Of a stretch of 64,000 bases of DNA, positions 15,112-23,980 are shown one piece after another. Below the pieces are notes generated by a model, which was given only the letters and a program-made list of their open reading frames with translations, was not told the DNA's origin and searched no databases. Source of the stretch: Mycolicibacterium iranicum (GTDB lineage: Bacteria; Actinomycetota; Actinomycetes; Mycobacteriales; Mycobacteriaceae); NCBI RefSeq assembly GCF_014190915.1, contig NZ_JACHVU010000002.1, positions 372,001-436,000 of the forward strand. Reading direction: 5' to 3'. Both the position numbers and the translations under genes were made by a program. Positions within the stretch are counted from its first letter, which is position 1; every line of letters begins with the position of its first letter.

Positions 15112-17487
15112 ATGACGATCACTGTCGCTGAGACACCACGCCTGGCCAACGGCGCCGAGCGCAGGGTCTATCAACTGCTGATCGATCAACTCGAACCCGG
15201 TGACCTCGTGATCCCGGGCAAGCGCGTCACCGACCATCTCAAGGATCATGAGGTCGACTTCTTCGTTGCGATCGAAGGTGCCGGCATCATCTGCCTCGAG
15301 GTCAAGGGCGGCGAGCTTTGGCACGACGGGCAGACCTGGTGGCAGAAGCGCCGGGGTCACGAGCACAGGATTGATCCCGTCCGCCAGGCCCGCGAAGCCT
15401 GCTACGCGCTGCGAGACTTTGTCGAGAAGGACCCTCGCTGGTCTCAAGGGCGGTTGCGCTGGGACCACGTCGTCGTCCTGCCCAACACCGACCTGCCGGA
15501 GGACTTCGCACTGCCCGAGTGTCCCCGCTGGAAGGTCATCGACCGCACAGACCTGCCCGACATGGTCGCCAAACTGCGGCACATCCTGCACGCGCAGCAG
15601 ATCGACCGTCCATTTCTCAGCCGTAACGGCATTGCACAACTCGGCGAGGCACTCGGCGGACGTGGCCTGCCGCAGCGGAGCGTCGTCGCCCGCGCCCTCG
15701 AAAACGAAGACGCGGCAGACGTTCTCACCGAACATCAGTCGGTGATTCTTGACGCCGTCCGGCTGCTGAACCGGGTGGAGGTTCGCGGCGGTGCCGGCAG
15801 TGGCAAGACCTTCTTAGCCATGGAGCAGGCCCGCCGCCTCGCCCGTGCGGGTCAACGGGTGGCACTGGTCTGCTACTCGCACGGCCTCGCGTCGTACCTA
15901 GAGCGGATCACAGAGACCTGGAACCGGCGACAGCGTCCCGCCTACGTCGGTGAGTTCCACGACCTCGGCAAGACCTGGGGCGCTCCGGAAGGCCCGGACG
16001 AGTCGCTCCGCAACGCGAGCACCATCCGGTTCTGGGAACACGACCTACCCGCCCAAATGGCAGACTTGGCAGCTCAACTCGAACCGGGGCACCGATTCGA
16101 CGCGATCGTCGTCGATGAAGCGCAGGACTTCGCCGACGCCTGGTGGGATCCGCTGCTTGCCGCGCTCAAAGACGATGAAACCGGCGGCCTGTACGTCTTC
16201 TCTGACGAAGGGCAGCGTGTATTCAATCGGCATGGTTCGCCGCCGGTGCCGCTCGTTCCGCTGATGCTCGACCACAATCTGCGCAACACCCGCCAGATCG
16301 CCAATGCTTTTCAACCGCTCGTCGATCATCCGATGCGGTTCCTGGGTGGCGAAGGACCCGCCGTCAAATACGTCGCCTGCTCGGCTGCCGACGCAATGGA
16401 CGCCGGTGACGACGAGGTGGAACTGCTTCTCGAACAGGGTTGGCGTCCCGAGGATGTCGCACTGCTGACCACCGGGACACGTCACCCGGAGCAGCGAGAG
16501 CGGCAGGCAGCGGGGAGTGCCGCCTACTGGGACAGCTTCTGGGACGCCGATCAGGTCTTCTACGGTCATGTGCTCGGGTTCAAGGGACTGGAGCGTCGGG
16601 CCGTCGTGCTTGTCGTCAACGAAGAGTCCGCGTTCGAGCGGTCACGGGAGCGTCTATACGTCGGATTGTCCCGCGCCCGGGACCAACTGGTCGTCTGCGG
16701 GGATCCCGACTTCCTCCGCGAGGTCGGCGGACCGGACCTCGCGCGGCGGTTGTCTATTACGCCGACTTTGGCCAGCCCTCCTCGTAGCGGGGGTTTCATT
16801 AAGGCCCCGTCCCGCACTTCCGTTGCTGCGGCCGAGATGAAGCCACGACGGAGCAATCTCCTGCCGGTACCGGAGCCTGAATTTGTGCGGGGACGGCCTA
16901 ACATCTACGGCGTTTATTATCCGAATGTCGACGGCTGGTACATCGGAAAGAACGAGACCGGCCTAGCCAACTACATGGGTTCTCCGGAACGTGAAACACG
17001 TAAAGCGATCGACGACGCACACGCGGCTACCGGTGCGGAACAAGTTCCGGAGAAGCACATCCTGTGGTCGCCACCGGATGCGACCGTCCAAGAATGCAGG
17101 AACCAAGAATGGATTTGGATTGCACGGTTTCGTGCGGAGCACCACGGGCCGACCTTTAACGTCTTCCCGACCCGCGACTGGAGCAATCACTTTCGCTGGG
17201 AACATGATCCGGTTACCCACGTCGACCGGGCAACCAACAGTCGATGGCCCGTCGTGTACATGAAGCTCCAGGCGAGATGCGACGAGAACGGTAATTGCTC
17301 AGGTGGTGACTATTCGCGCATCTGTGGTCGTCCTTGGGGAACACAGACGCGGGGCCTCTTCTGGTGCAAAGTCGTGTCGCCGGACGGTACCGAGCAGTGG
17401 TTGATGCCGCCCTCACCGAGGGGTAATCCCTACAACGCCTTCCGCGATCACAAGTTTTCGATGATTCATGAGGAAAAAGGTGAGTAG
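15112..17487 (+). CDS. NERD nuclease - SF1 helicase - GIY-YIG-like fusion
   Basis: A 791-residue protein with three parts. The N-terminal NERD nuclease-related domain has HEVDFFVAIEG and CLEVKGGE (about residues 45-68, the D and ExK of the restriction-like fold). An SF1/UvrD-like helicase has Walker A GGAGSGKTF (about 226), a DEAQD motif II (about 334), LDHNLRNTRQI and RLYVGLSRARD (about 513). The C-terminal segment from about 595 reads NIYGVYYPN then GWYIGKNE and a later QECRNQEWIW, resembling a GIY-YIG nuclease. NERD helicases are common in defence loci; the added GIY-YIG-like tail is unusual. GGAGGGGAG precedes the ATG. It stands alone between gene-free stretches. Confidence 0.8.
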   Translation: MTITVAETPRLANGAERRVYQLLIDQLEPGDLVIPGKRVTDHLKDHEVDFFVAIEGAGIICLEVKGGELWHDGQTWWQKRRGHEHRIDPVRQAREACYALRDFVEKDPRWSQGRLRWDHVVVLPNTDLPEDFALPECPRWKVIDRTDLPDMVAKLRHILHAQQIDRPFLSRNGIAQLGEALGGRGLPQRSVVARALENEDAADVLTEHQSVILDAVRLLNRVEVRGGAGSGKTFLAMEQARRLARAGQRVALVCYSHGLASYLERITETWNRRQRPAYVGEFHDLGKTWGAPEGPDESLRNASTIRFWEHDLPAQMADLAAQLEPGHRFDAIVVDEAQDFADAWWDPLLAALKDDETGGLYVFSDEGQRVFNRHGSPPVPLVPLMLDHNLRNTRQIANAFQPLVDHPMRFLGGEGPAVKYVACSAADAMDAGDDEVELLLEQGWRPEDVALLTTGTRHPEQRERQAAGSAAYWDSFWDADQVFYGHVLGFKGLERRAVVLVVNEESAFERSRERLYVGLSRARDQLVVCGDPDFLREVGGPDLARRLSITPTLASPPRSGGFIKAPSRTSVAAAEMKPRRSNLLPVPEPEFVRGRPNIYGVYYPNVDGWYIGKNETGLANYMGSPERETRKAIDDAHAATGAEQVPEKHILWSPPDATVQECRNQEWIWIARFRAEHHGPTFNVFPTRDWSNHFRWEHDPVTHVDRATNSRWPVVYMKLQARCDENGNCSGGDYSRICGRPWGTQTRGLFWCKVVSPDGTEQWLMPPSPRGNPYNAFRDHKFSMIHEEKGE

Positions 17488-17927
17488 CGGCGCGCGACCG
17501 CGAATGGCCGTGAGCCGTAGATCGCGTCTAGTCGACTGAACGTTCGCGGTGGAATCGAGTGGTCGATCGGCAGGTAAAGACCAAGGTTCCCCAGGTTCGC
17601 GCGGCCGATCGCGTCGGTAAGTAGCCGCTGCGTGCATCTACGACGTCGATGGTATTGGCCACGAATTCCCGGAACCTCTGCGGCCGACCGTTCCAGCAGC
17701 GCCGCGCAGCCGGCGAAGGGGTCCTAGCCATTTAAGGGAACCGGCCTGCTGAGGCAGGTCGTTCTTCTGACTGACCAAATAACAAAAGCTTGGCATCTAG
17801 GCGTCCTGCTCGTGTGTCGTTTCCAGGCGTTGCAGTCCAGTCGGACCGGCCAATAGCTCGCAGGGCTGCAGGCTTCGTGTAGCTGCGCGGCTGTCGTATT
17901 TGTCACACCCCACTGAGATAATAGGTT
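17488..17927. other. Gene-free 440-bp stretch
   Basis: No convincing gene was found. Short open frames on the minus strand (about 17528-17731) show no recognisable domain and no ribosome site. A small CCTGC-TGAG-GCAGG hairpin at 17745-17758 is followed by a T-rich stretch and might act as a weak terminator. The stretch may hold gene debris. Confidence 0.5.
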
Positions 17928-18767
17928 GTGTCGCAAAGGGTCCACCATCGTCTCCACATTCTCGAAGCCGCCGACTGGAAGGCTGGCGCCATCAGCCTGT
18001 TGAACCCGGATTCGCCGTACCGGCCGTGGCGCTACGCGTTCGGCGAGACACGACCCGGTGACTACGCCATGCTGGTGCTCGGCACCGATCCTGCATCGGT
18101 GCTCACTGTCCTCGCCCGCATCGGAGACGAACCGGGCGGCATATTGAACCTCAGTCGATTCAGCGCCGACGTCGTTGATCTGACCACCCTGGCGATGCTG
18201 CTCGACCTTCCTCACGCGTTCACCCGCTGGCGCCTCGATGACGACGACGCCGAGCGGGTCATTCTCGCTCTGCACGAGAGCCGTGTCCATGGTCGACCGT
18301 CCTACAGGTGGGGTCACTCGTCAGTGGTCGCGGCCCGCACTCTGTTGCATTCCGACGGGGACTGCGACGGCTGCGGCACCCCCATTGACCTGAGTGGCCA
18401 CGACGCCGTCGACAACGTGCACGTCCACACTGCAGACCCGGTGTCGAGGCCTGACCCAGAACCGCCGATCCGCACGGCAGACACGCCCGGTCACCGATGG
18501 CCGTACGCCGCCTCGCTGCGCTCTGCGGTCGAAGACTGGCCCGCCGTGCTGTGCCGTTCGTGTCACCGCCGCATAGGGGACACGAGCTTTGTCGCGTATA
18601 AGTTCGCCCAACATCCTGCATGTCCGGAATGCGGCGGCGCGCGCACGCAATCCATCGGCTACGGAATGCCTGCCGATCCCGACGCGTGGGGACCGTGGCT
18701 GTACATGGGCGGGTGCATCCTGAAGTCGCAGAAGTGGCACTGCGGATTCTGCGACCACACGTGGTAA
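17928..18767 (+). CDS. EVE-like / HNH-like / zinc-ribbon protein
   Basis: A 279-residue protein. The N-terminal half resembles an EVE/PUA-type module (LNPDSPYRPWRY, then GDYAMLVLGTDP and VLARIGDE), a fold that reads modified bases in DNA or RNA. The middle has CDGCG, VDNVHVHTAD and LCRSCHRRIGD, spaced like a zinc-bound HNH nuclease. The C-terminus has CPECGG and CGFCDHTW, a zinc ribbon. EVE-HNH combinations are known as modification-dependent restriction enzymes, so this is a candidate of that type, though the EVE assignment is by eye only. The GTG start was chosen as the first in-frame start. It lies downstream of the NERD helicase on the same strand. Confidence 0.6.
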   Translation: MSQRVHHRLHILEAADWKAGAISLLNPDSPYRPWRYAFGETRPGDYAMLVLGTDPASVLTVLARIGDEPGGILNLSRFSADVVDLTTLAMLLDLPHAFTRWRLDDDDAERVILALHESRVHGRPSYRWGHSSVVAARTLLHSDGDCDGCGTPIDLSGHDAVDNVHVHTADPVSRPDPEPPIRTADTPGHRWPYAASLRSAVEDWPAVLCRSCHRRIGDTSFVAYKFAQHPACPECGGARTQSIGYGMPADPDAWGPWLYMGGCILKSQKWHCGFCDHTW

Positions 18768-18826
18768 TGAGCGCGCGCACGCAAATCGGTGGCCGGCGCT
18801 ATCTGTCCTGTCGGTACGATCGACAC

Positions 18827-19288
18827 ATGGGCACGGGGCAAATGGAGGCGCCGGACCCGCTGTCGGCGCGCGAGAAGATCCTCGTGGAAGGTCGGGACGA
18901 CTGGGTCAAGCTCTGGGATGTTCACCGCCATGTCGCGGAGGAGAACTCGTCAGCCAGCCTTCTTGAGGTTCAGCGCAGGACACTCGAATTAGTCCGAGCA
19001 CTCGTAACTGAGCGCTTGGCGGAGATAGGTGACCTTCGTGACCATGGCGCACAATTCGAGCCGTGGACGGTCGGACCGGATGAATCCATGCAGCGCTTAG
19101 CGGCGCAGTACGTGGACCATTTCGATGACCGTGCTGGATGGCCGTGGACGCTCTGGCTGCGAATAACGGACGAGGGCAAGCGAATCGGTACTATTTTTGA
19201 AGCTGCCTACCAACGCTGGCTGACCGAACTGCGAGAACAAGATCGAGAATTTCAGGCATTACCGGACAGATTTTTACCGGGTTCCTGA
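18827..19288 (+). CDS. Hypothetical protein, 153 residues
   Basis: I do not recognise this protein. It starts MGTGQMEAPDPLSAREKIL, is rich in Glu, Arg and Trp, and is predicted alpha-helical throughout (RRTLELVRALVTERLAEI). No signal peptide, membrane segment or metal motif is visible. It follows the EVE-like/HNH gene by 59 bp on the same strand and could be co-transcribed, possibly as a small partner. ATG 18827 is preferred; a longer frame upstream would overlap the previous gene. Codon usage matches the surroundings apart from a slightly AT-richer 3' end. Confidence 0.6.
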   Translation: MGTGQMEAPDPLSAREKILVEGRDDWVKLWDVHRHVAEENSSASLLEVQRRTLELVRALVTERLAEIGDLRDHGAQFEPWTVGPDESMQRLAAQYVDHFDDRAGWPWTLWLRITDEGKRIGTIFEAAYQRWLTELREQDREFQALPDRFLPGS

Positions 19289-19297
19289 AGCTCGCAC

Positions 19298-19963
19298 CTA
19301 AGTTTCGTTGTGCAGATAGGGCTTACAAGCTTCCGCTGCGGCTTCACGCTCAGGGGCTAGGATGGTAGTCGTCAGTGGCGTCTGAGCGTAGAGACTGGCA
19401 ATCAGTGCGGAACGCACCCCCTCGCTCAACTGCGTGATAGAGGTTCGGAGTCGGTTTCGTGCTCGATCCTCGACCAAGATGGAGTGTTCGACGAGACCGC
19501 TATCACCAGTGGTCGTCACCACATAGTTGGTGACCTGCGCCCAAATGCCGCTGCCCAATACGCAGTTACCTCTACTACGCATCGCCACCACCCCCGAATC
19601 TGCGGGCATCCTCACGCGGTATGTGATCGGATCGTTCCCGCCAAGTACTCGAAGCGAGTTTGCCGTGCCGGCCTTGAGGATTTCATCTGTCACGTCGCCG
19701 CTGAAGCAGAACAAATTGATCACATCGCATCCGGTCCAGCCGCTAACGGCGCCGTCAGCGCACCGGGTTAGCACGCGGGAGGGTCCTGTTCGTACGTATC
19801 CCGCAGGCACCGAGTTCCATCCCGTCGGGATACAGAGGTTCGGTAGCCACCGCGATACGCCCTCTGCCGGAACAACCCTGAAACTGGAAGCTCGTTGACG
19901 AATTTCTTCGGCCACCGACGAGGCCACCCGCCGGCTCTTCATTTGGGGATTACCGGGAATCAT
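19298..19963 (-). CDS. Hypothetical partner gene of ESX cassette 1
   Basis: A 221-residue protein starting MIPGNPQMKSRRVASS, with no signal peptide or membrane helix. It contains scattered cysteines (NLCIPTG, RCADGAV, GCDVINLFCFSGD) and a beta-rich middle. Its ATG overlaps the stop of the ESX substrate gene (TGATG), so translation is coupled. Genes in this place after a type VII substrate usually encode a chaperone, an immunity protein or a second substrate. No family motif allows a choice. The gene is slightly AT-richer than the core genes further right, fitting an accessory origin. Confidence 0.6.
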   Translation of the reverse strand: MIPGNPQMKSRRVASSVAEEIRQRASSFRVVPAEGVSRWLPNLCIPTGWNSVPAGYVRTGPSRVLTRCADGAVSGWTGCDVINLFCFSGDVTDEILKAGTANSLRVLGGNDPITYRVRMPADSGVVAMRSRGNCVLGSGIWAQVTNYVVTTTGDSGLVEHSILVEDRARNRLRTSITQLSEGVRSALIASLYAQTPLTTTILAPEREAAAEACKPYLHNET

Positions 19964-21303
19964 CAGTACGTCACCTTCGGTGTGCCAAGCCACCCTAGGA
20001 ACGCCAGCAAGCCGCCGAAAAGGAGGGTCCCGATTCCCACCTGCTCATCTGGTGTCGGCGTGGGCACGGACGCATGTGGGCCCCAGTCAGGTGCAAGTCC
20101 TGCCGGTGGCGTTACCGGTGATGGCTCGGGCGTAGCAATACCGACACCCGGCGGTAGCTCACGTAGATCGAACGGGCCTTGCGGGACACCTGATGGTGTC
20201 TGCGCCCACGGCGGTATCAGTCCTGGCACCGGCGGATGATCTATCACCGGCAAATCGGGCGGCGAAGCGATGACTGGCGCCTCGCCCGGAGTGGGGGGAG
20301 TCGGTGGAGGCGGGGCCGGCGGACCCGGTGGTAGGTGAACTTTGTCGGGCCCACTCACACCAGGCGGATAACTGACGTCGAGCGTCGGCCCATGGTCATT
20401 GCTTTCTCGAACACCAATGATGGTTCCATCGGGCAGTACACGCCGGTCGTAGTAGTTGTCGGGCGTTGGCAATGGTGTGCCGCCTCTCGCCAATTCTTCG
20501 TACAAGTCAAAAATCTCCTCCTCGGAGTCGACCTCGCTGACTCCTCGGTTCAGGCCCTTGCGAAGTTCCCGTAGGCGCTCTGCGATCTGTTCGCCCGATG
20601 AAGCGTCCTTATCCTGTGAGTCCGTGTCGTAGGCCTGGACATCTCCTTCGTCGTTCGATGCTTGACGAATCGACGTCTGATCCTGCAGCCAGGCCGGCGG
20701 GACCATCGCTGAAAGCTCGGCTGCGCCTGCCGAGAGCTCGGAGCCCACACGGACGTCTTCGGATACGAGACCGCCTGCGCGCATGACGATGTAGCTGTGA
20801 TGAGTGGCGGCCATGGCCCTACGCGCTTCGTACACACATGCCTGCTGTGCTGTGTACCGCTGCGAATCGGTGACCGTTAAATCGCTCTCCACACAAAACC
20901 CGTCAGCCTCGGCTTGAGCGATCGCGTCGAGCGCAAGATTCCGACACTGCTGGATGCTGCCGCCGCCGAGGCTGGCCACTTTTCTCATTCGCCGCAGGAG
21001 GTCCGCGGCTTCGTAGACAACGCCGCGGTCCGAATATGCCTGCTGCTGCGCAGCGTGGGCCGCATCTCCTTCCCAGTCGGTACCTCCGGGCGTCAGCATC
21101 TGTTGGACATGTGTATCCGCAGTGACCTCGATTTGGTTGGCCGCTGCTGCAAACACCTCAGACGAATAGGAGAGTTCTTCGACTACCGACGCCCAATCAA
21201 CGATCTCCGATCGTGATGGAACACCTGCAGTAGGGCCGCTGGACACTTTGGCCGTTGACGCCGGCACGCGAAATAGCTGCGCAGCAGCCTCGTTGGCGAT
21301 CAC
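19963..21303 (-). CDS. ESX/type VII secretion substrate with WXG-like domain and C-terminal hydrophobic tail
   Basis: A 446-residue protein. The N-terminal about 200 residues are helical, with a WXG-type turn (DWEGDAAHAAQQ, about residue 76) followed by YEAAD (about 95), which fits the YxxxD/E secretion signal of type VII substrates. Residues about 200-300 are acidic. About 300-420 are very Pro-rich (PPGPPAPPPPTPPTPGE). The C-terminus GTLLFGGLLAFLGWLGT is hydrophobic and could anchor in a membrane. The GTG at 21303 overlaps the upstream stop (GTGA), indicating translational coupling to the EspC-like gene; GTG 21246 is an alternative. Role on the cell surface or in secretion is inferred. Confidence 0.7.
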   Translation of the reverse strand: MIANEAAAQLFRVPASTAKVSSGPTAGVPSRSEIVDWASVVEELSYSSEVFAAAANQIEVTADTHVQQMLTPGGTDWEGDAAHAAQQQAYSDRGVVYEAADLLRRMRKVASLGGGSIQQCRNLALDAIAQAEADGFCVESDLTVTDSQRYTAQQACVYEARRAMAATHHSYIVMRAGGLVSEDVRVGSELSAGAAELSAMVPPAWLQDQTSIRQASNDEGDVQAYDTDSQDKDASSGEQIAERLRELRKGLNRGVSEVDSEEEIFDLYEELARGGTPLPTPDNYYDRRVLPDGTIIGVRESNDHGPTLDVSYPPGVSGPDKVHLPPGPPAPPPPTPPTPGEAPVIASPPDLPVIDHPPVPGLIPPWAQTPSGVPQGPFDLRELPPGVGIATPEPSPVTPPAGLAPDWGPHASVPTPTPDEQVGIGTLLFGGLLAFLGWLGTPKVTY

Positions 21304-21572
21304 GCCAACGAGATATTCAGTGCCGCGTTCTCGTCCGATGCGGAGTAGCAAGCAGCCGCCTGGATTATCGAGACACTATGCCTCGTCAATCGAAATCCGT
21401 AAGCAGCAGTGAATGCCTCCACCGCGGTGCGGACGTCAGCTGCTCCCGCAACCGAGGGCTTATCACCGACCAAAGCGGCTGCACGAGGATGAGACACATC
21501 ACGCGCCTCGCCTTCCAAGCTGACAGCTGCAGCGTTCAACCCGACCGGGTCGACAGACAAGCGCTCCAGCAC
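21300..21572 (-). CDS. EspC-like (DUF2580) type VII secretion target
   Basis: A 90-residue helical protein of the size and style of mycobacterial EspC/DUF2580 proteins, which are secreted by ESX systems as a pair with a larger partner. The C-terminal helix ends CYSASDENAAL; YSASD matches the YxxxD/E export signal. The GTG at 21572 is supported by GGAGGGGGG about 8 nt upstream; a longer frame lacks such a site. It is the first gene of a three-gene cassette with overlapping stops and starts. No ESX core genes are visible in the window, so it must use a secretion system encoded elsewhere. Confidence 0.7.
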   Translation of the reverse strand: MLERLSVDPVGLNAAAVSLEGEARDVSHPRAAALVGDKPSVAGAADVRTAVEAFTAAYGFRLTRHSVSIIQAAACYSASDENAALNISLA

Positions 21573-21699
21573 CGCTAGATCCCCCCTCCGTGGTCTGCTC
21601 CGCTCTCCATGGACTTTAGTCGGGACTGATGGCACCTAAAGGCGCAATCTTTCCGCGCTTCGTACCGCTCACCGTCGATGCATCAATGCCCTTGCGTCC

Positions 21700-21878
21700 A
21701 TCGCGGTCATCGCCGATTTCGACCCCGGGTTGACGTACATTCCGTGGTTGATATCGAACGCGCCGCCGCGGTGATCAACGGCACCGTCGTCGCGTCGGGA
21801 GAGACGTTCGGCCTCACGTGCCCTTACCCGCGCAACGCGGCCAACGGTTGCATCGATGCTGACGAGCACGGGCGATGA
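21700..21878 (+). pseudogene. VanW-domain fragment
   Basis: A translated stretch reading ERAAAVINGTVVASGETFGL then YPRNAANGC corresponds to KRASGAIDGIVVAPGETFSL and NPRNAANGY in the intact VanW protein at 27136-28884. Just upstream, in another frame, VIADFDPG matches VIGEFQTSG of the same protein. Only about 55 codons remain, with at least one frameshift and no downstream continuation. It is therefore debris of a second vanW-like gene, lying in the 437-bp interval 21573-22009 that otherwise shows no gene. Confidence 0.7.
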
Positions 21879-22009
21879 CGCTGTCGCCGAGCCGGGCCAC
21901 ACGGCTGCGACCCGCCGACATTCGCGACCGTCGGCCGCGGTTCAGGACACCGCGCTCGCCGAGAGTGGCAGGCTATCCGTGCGGCCGGGATTCAACGTGA
22001 GGAGAGTGC

Positions 22010-22798
22010 ATGGGTAAGCCCAATATCACGAGTGCCGCGGAGGTGCGCCGCGCGCTGGAGCACTGCTTCGACACCTACGAAGCGCTGTGCGCGGACCTCA
22101 GCGACGACGAATGGCAGACGCAGTCGCTCTGCCCGGACTGGACGGTCCGCGGTGTCGTCGACCACGTCACCAGCATCGCGGCCGCCATGACCGGCTGGCT
22201 GCCCGAGGACGACACCACGCCGCCACCATTCGAGCGTGCGGGGGAGTTCCTCGCCGACCCCACGCCCTACCTCGATAAGGTCCGCGGCGTGTACGACGCG
22301 AGACGTCGCGACCTGGCGGCGTTGTCGGACGACGATTTCCGCCGCCCGTCCTGGACGCCCGTCGGTCCCGGCACCTACGGCGGGTTCCTGGCGATTCGCG
22401 TGTTCGACTTCTGGGTCCACGAGCGTGACATCACCACGCCCCTTGGGCGGGCGACCGAAGATTCAGGCATCGGCGCGGAGCTGTCGCTGGCCCAGGTCGA
22501 GAACTCCATCGGCTACATCGTCGGGAAGAAGATTGGCGTCCCTGACGGCAAGAGCATCACCTTCGACCTCACCGGGCCGATCACCCGCAAGCTTCATGTC
22601 GCGGTCACCGGGCGGGCGGCCAGGGTCGATCAGCTCGACAATCCGGATGTCGTGGTGACGACCGATTCGACGACGTTCATCCAACTCGCCTGCGGTCGGA
22701 TCGATCCGCAGGCGCAGATCGATTCGGGGAAGATCAGCTGGACCGGCGACAACGAGCTCGGTGACCGTGCAGCCCGCAACCTGAGGTTCACGATGTGA
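22010..22798 (+). CDS. Mycothiol-dependent maleylpyruvate isomerase family protein
   Basis: A 262-residue protein of the MDMPI/DinB-like superfamily. It has an N-terminal four-helix bundle with [13 protein letters not shown] and later [13 protein letters not shown]; these His residues match the metal ligands of the family. The C-terminal about 90 residues look like an SCP2-type lipid-binding fold. Relatives use mycothiol for isomerisation or S-transfer. GAGGAGAG precedes the ATG. The stop overlaps the start of the DsbA-like gene (GTGA), so the two enzymes are translationally coupled and probably act in one thiol-dependent detoxification step. Confidence 0.85.
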   Translation: MGKPNITSAAEVRRALEHCFDTYEALCADLSDDEWQTQSLCPDWTVRGVVDHVTSIAAAMTGWLPEDDTTPPPFERAGEFLADPTPYLDKVRGVYDARRRDLAALSDDDFRRPSWTPVGPGTYGGFLAIRVFDFWVHERDITTPLGRATEDSGIGAELSLAQVENSIGYIVGKKIGVPDGKSITFDLTGPITRKLHVAVTGRAARVDQLDNPDVVVTTDSTTFIQLACGRIDPQAQIDSGKISWTGDNELGDRAARNLRFTM

Positions 22799-23493
22799 CG
22801 AATTCTCCTGTTTCCGTTGACTTCCACTTCGATGTGATGTGCCCATACGCCTACCAGACGTCGCGGTGGATGCGTGCCGTGCGCGACCAGACCGGCCTCG
22901 CAGTGAACTGGCGCTTCTTCAGCCTCGAAGAGATCAACCGCCAGGAGGGCAAGAAGCACCCGTGGGAGCGGGAGTGGTCCTACGGCTGGTCGATGATGCG
23001 GATCGGCGCGCTGCTGCGCCGTCAGTCGATGGCCGACGTCGACGCGTGGTACGAACGGGCGGCGCGGGCGTTGCACGTCGACGGGCACAAGCCGCACGAA
23101 AAGGCTGTGGCACAACACCTTCTCGATGAGCTCGGCTTCGATCCGGGGCTCGTCGACCAGGCGATTGCGGACCCGACTACGAGTGACGAGGTGATGGCTG
23201 ATCACAACCGCGTCGTCGATGCCGGCGGCTACGGCGTACCCACCCTCTTCTTCCCCGACGGGCAGTGCCTGTTCGGTCCGGTGCTGATCGACCCACCAAC
23301 CGGTGACGCGGCGCTACGGCTGTGGGACGCCGTCGCGACCTGGGTGGAATTCCCACACCTCTACGAGTTGCAGCGGCCCAAGACCACCGCTGATAAACAG
23401 GCCATCGCTGAGACGTTCCGCCCTTACCTAGAAGCCAGAGACTGGGTTTCGATCAACCGCGGCAAGGTTGTCGGCTTCGACGATCTGCGGTGA
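22795..23493 (+). CDS. DsbA-family oxidoreductase, mycothiol-dependent nitroreductase-like
   Basis: A 232-residue thioredoxin-fold protein of the FrnE/2-hydroxychromene-isomerase-like group, close in layout to mycobacterial Rv2466c. The N-terminal strand is [13 protein letters not shown] and the helical insertion follows; [12 protein letters not shown] supplies the conserved cis-Pro. The active-site pair is CPYA, with only one Cys, whereas Rv2466c has two. A monothiol mechanism with mycothiol as resolving thiol is plausible. The GTG start overlaps the previous stop by 4 bp. The C-terminus runs to 7 bp from the convergent ESX partner gene. Confidence 0.8.
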   Translation: MTNSPVSVDFHFDVMCPYAYQTSRWMRAVRDQTGLAVNWRFFSLEEINRQEGKKHPWEREWSYGWSMMRIGALLRRQSMADVDAWYERAARALHVDGHKPHEKAVAQHLLDELGFDPGLVDQAIADPTTSDEVMADHNRVVDAGGYGVPTLFFPDGQCLFGPVLIDPPTGDAALRLWDAVATWVEFPHLYELQRPKTTADKQAIAETFRPYLEARDWVSINRGKVVGFDDLR

Positions 23494-23500
23494 GGCTTTC

Positions 23501-23980
23501 CTAGCTGGTGGCCGGCGGATCGGCGTATCGCCGAGGTGCTGGCCCTGGATCTACTGTCGGGGGTTCGGGCAGCCCCGCCCCGGTGTACCGATACGAGTCC
23601 GGAACCTCGGAAAGGGTCTGCGGCAGAGGCTGTTCAGAGTGCCCGAACCACCAAATGTTCCCCCGCGCATCCGAGCCGCCAGGTGACGAGGACGGCTGAT
23701 TCTCTTCGAAGTCGACGAGGAAGTAGTATTGCGCAGCTTCGTCCGCATCGGGCCATGGGCCCGAATCGATGATCGACTCCCGGGTGTCGCGTGCGAGACC
23801 CCATGTTTGGGCCGAGGGCGGTGCTGTATAGACGACGCGGAGGGCGGGTCCCTCAGTCCACGCATGCGAGACCACGAAGGGCGCACGGCCAGCCTGTGGG
23901 GTTGCGATGCGGGACAGCAGCTTTCGCAGCACCTCGGCGGCGAACTGTGCGTCACCGGGGGTATCAGTTGATGGGGACAT
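23501..23980 (-). CDS. Hypothetical partner gene of ESX cassette 2
   Basis: A 159-residue acidic protein starting MSPSTDTPGDAQFAAEVL. The middle is beta-rich with many aromatics (YYFLVDFEEN, NIWWFGHSE) and the last 40 residues are Pro-rich. It has no signal peptide or membrane helix. Its ATG lies 17 bp inside the 3' end of the ESX-type substrate gene, so the pair is coupled. By position it could be an immunity protein or secretion chaperone; nothing in the sequence decides. Confidence 0.6.
   Translation of the reverse strand: MSPSTDTPGDAQFAAEVLRKLLSRIATPQAGRAPFVVSHAWTEGPALRVVYTAPPSAQTWGLARDTRESIIDSGPWPDADEAAQYYFLVDFEENQPSSSPGGSDARGNIWWFGHSEQPLPQTLSEVPDSYRYTGAGLPEPPTVDPGPAPRRYADPPATS

Noticed and set aside
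17528..17731. Small minus-strand gene in the 440-bp gap
   Set aside because: No ribosome site, no recognisable domain, and composition not clearly coding.
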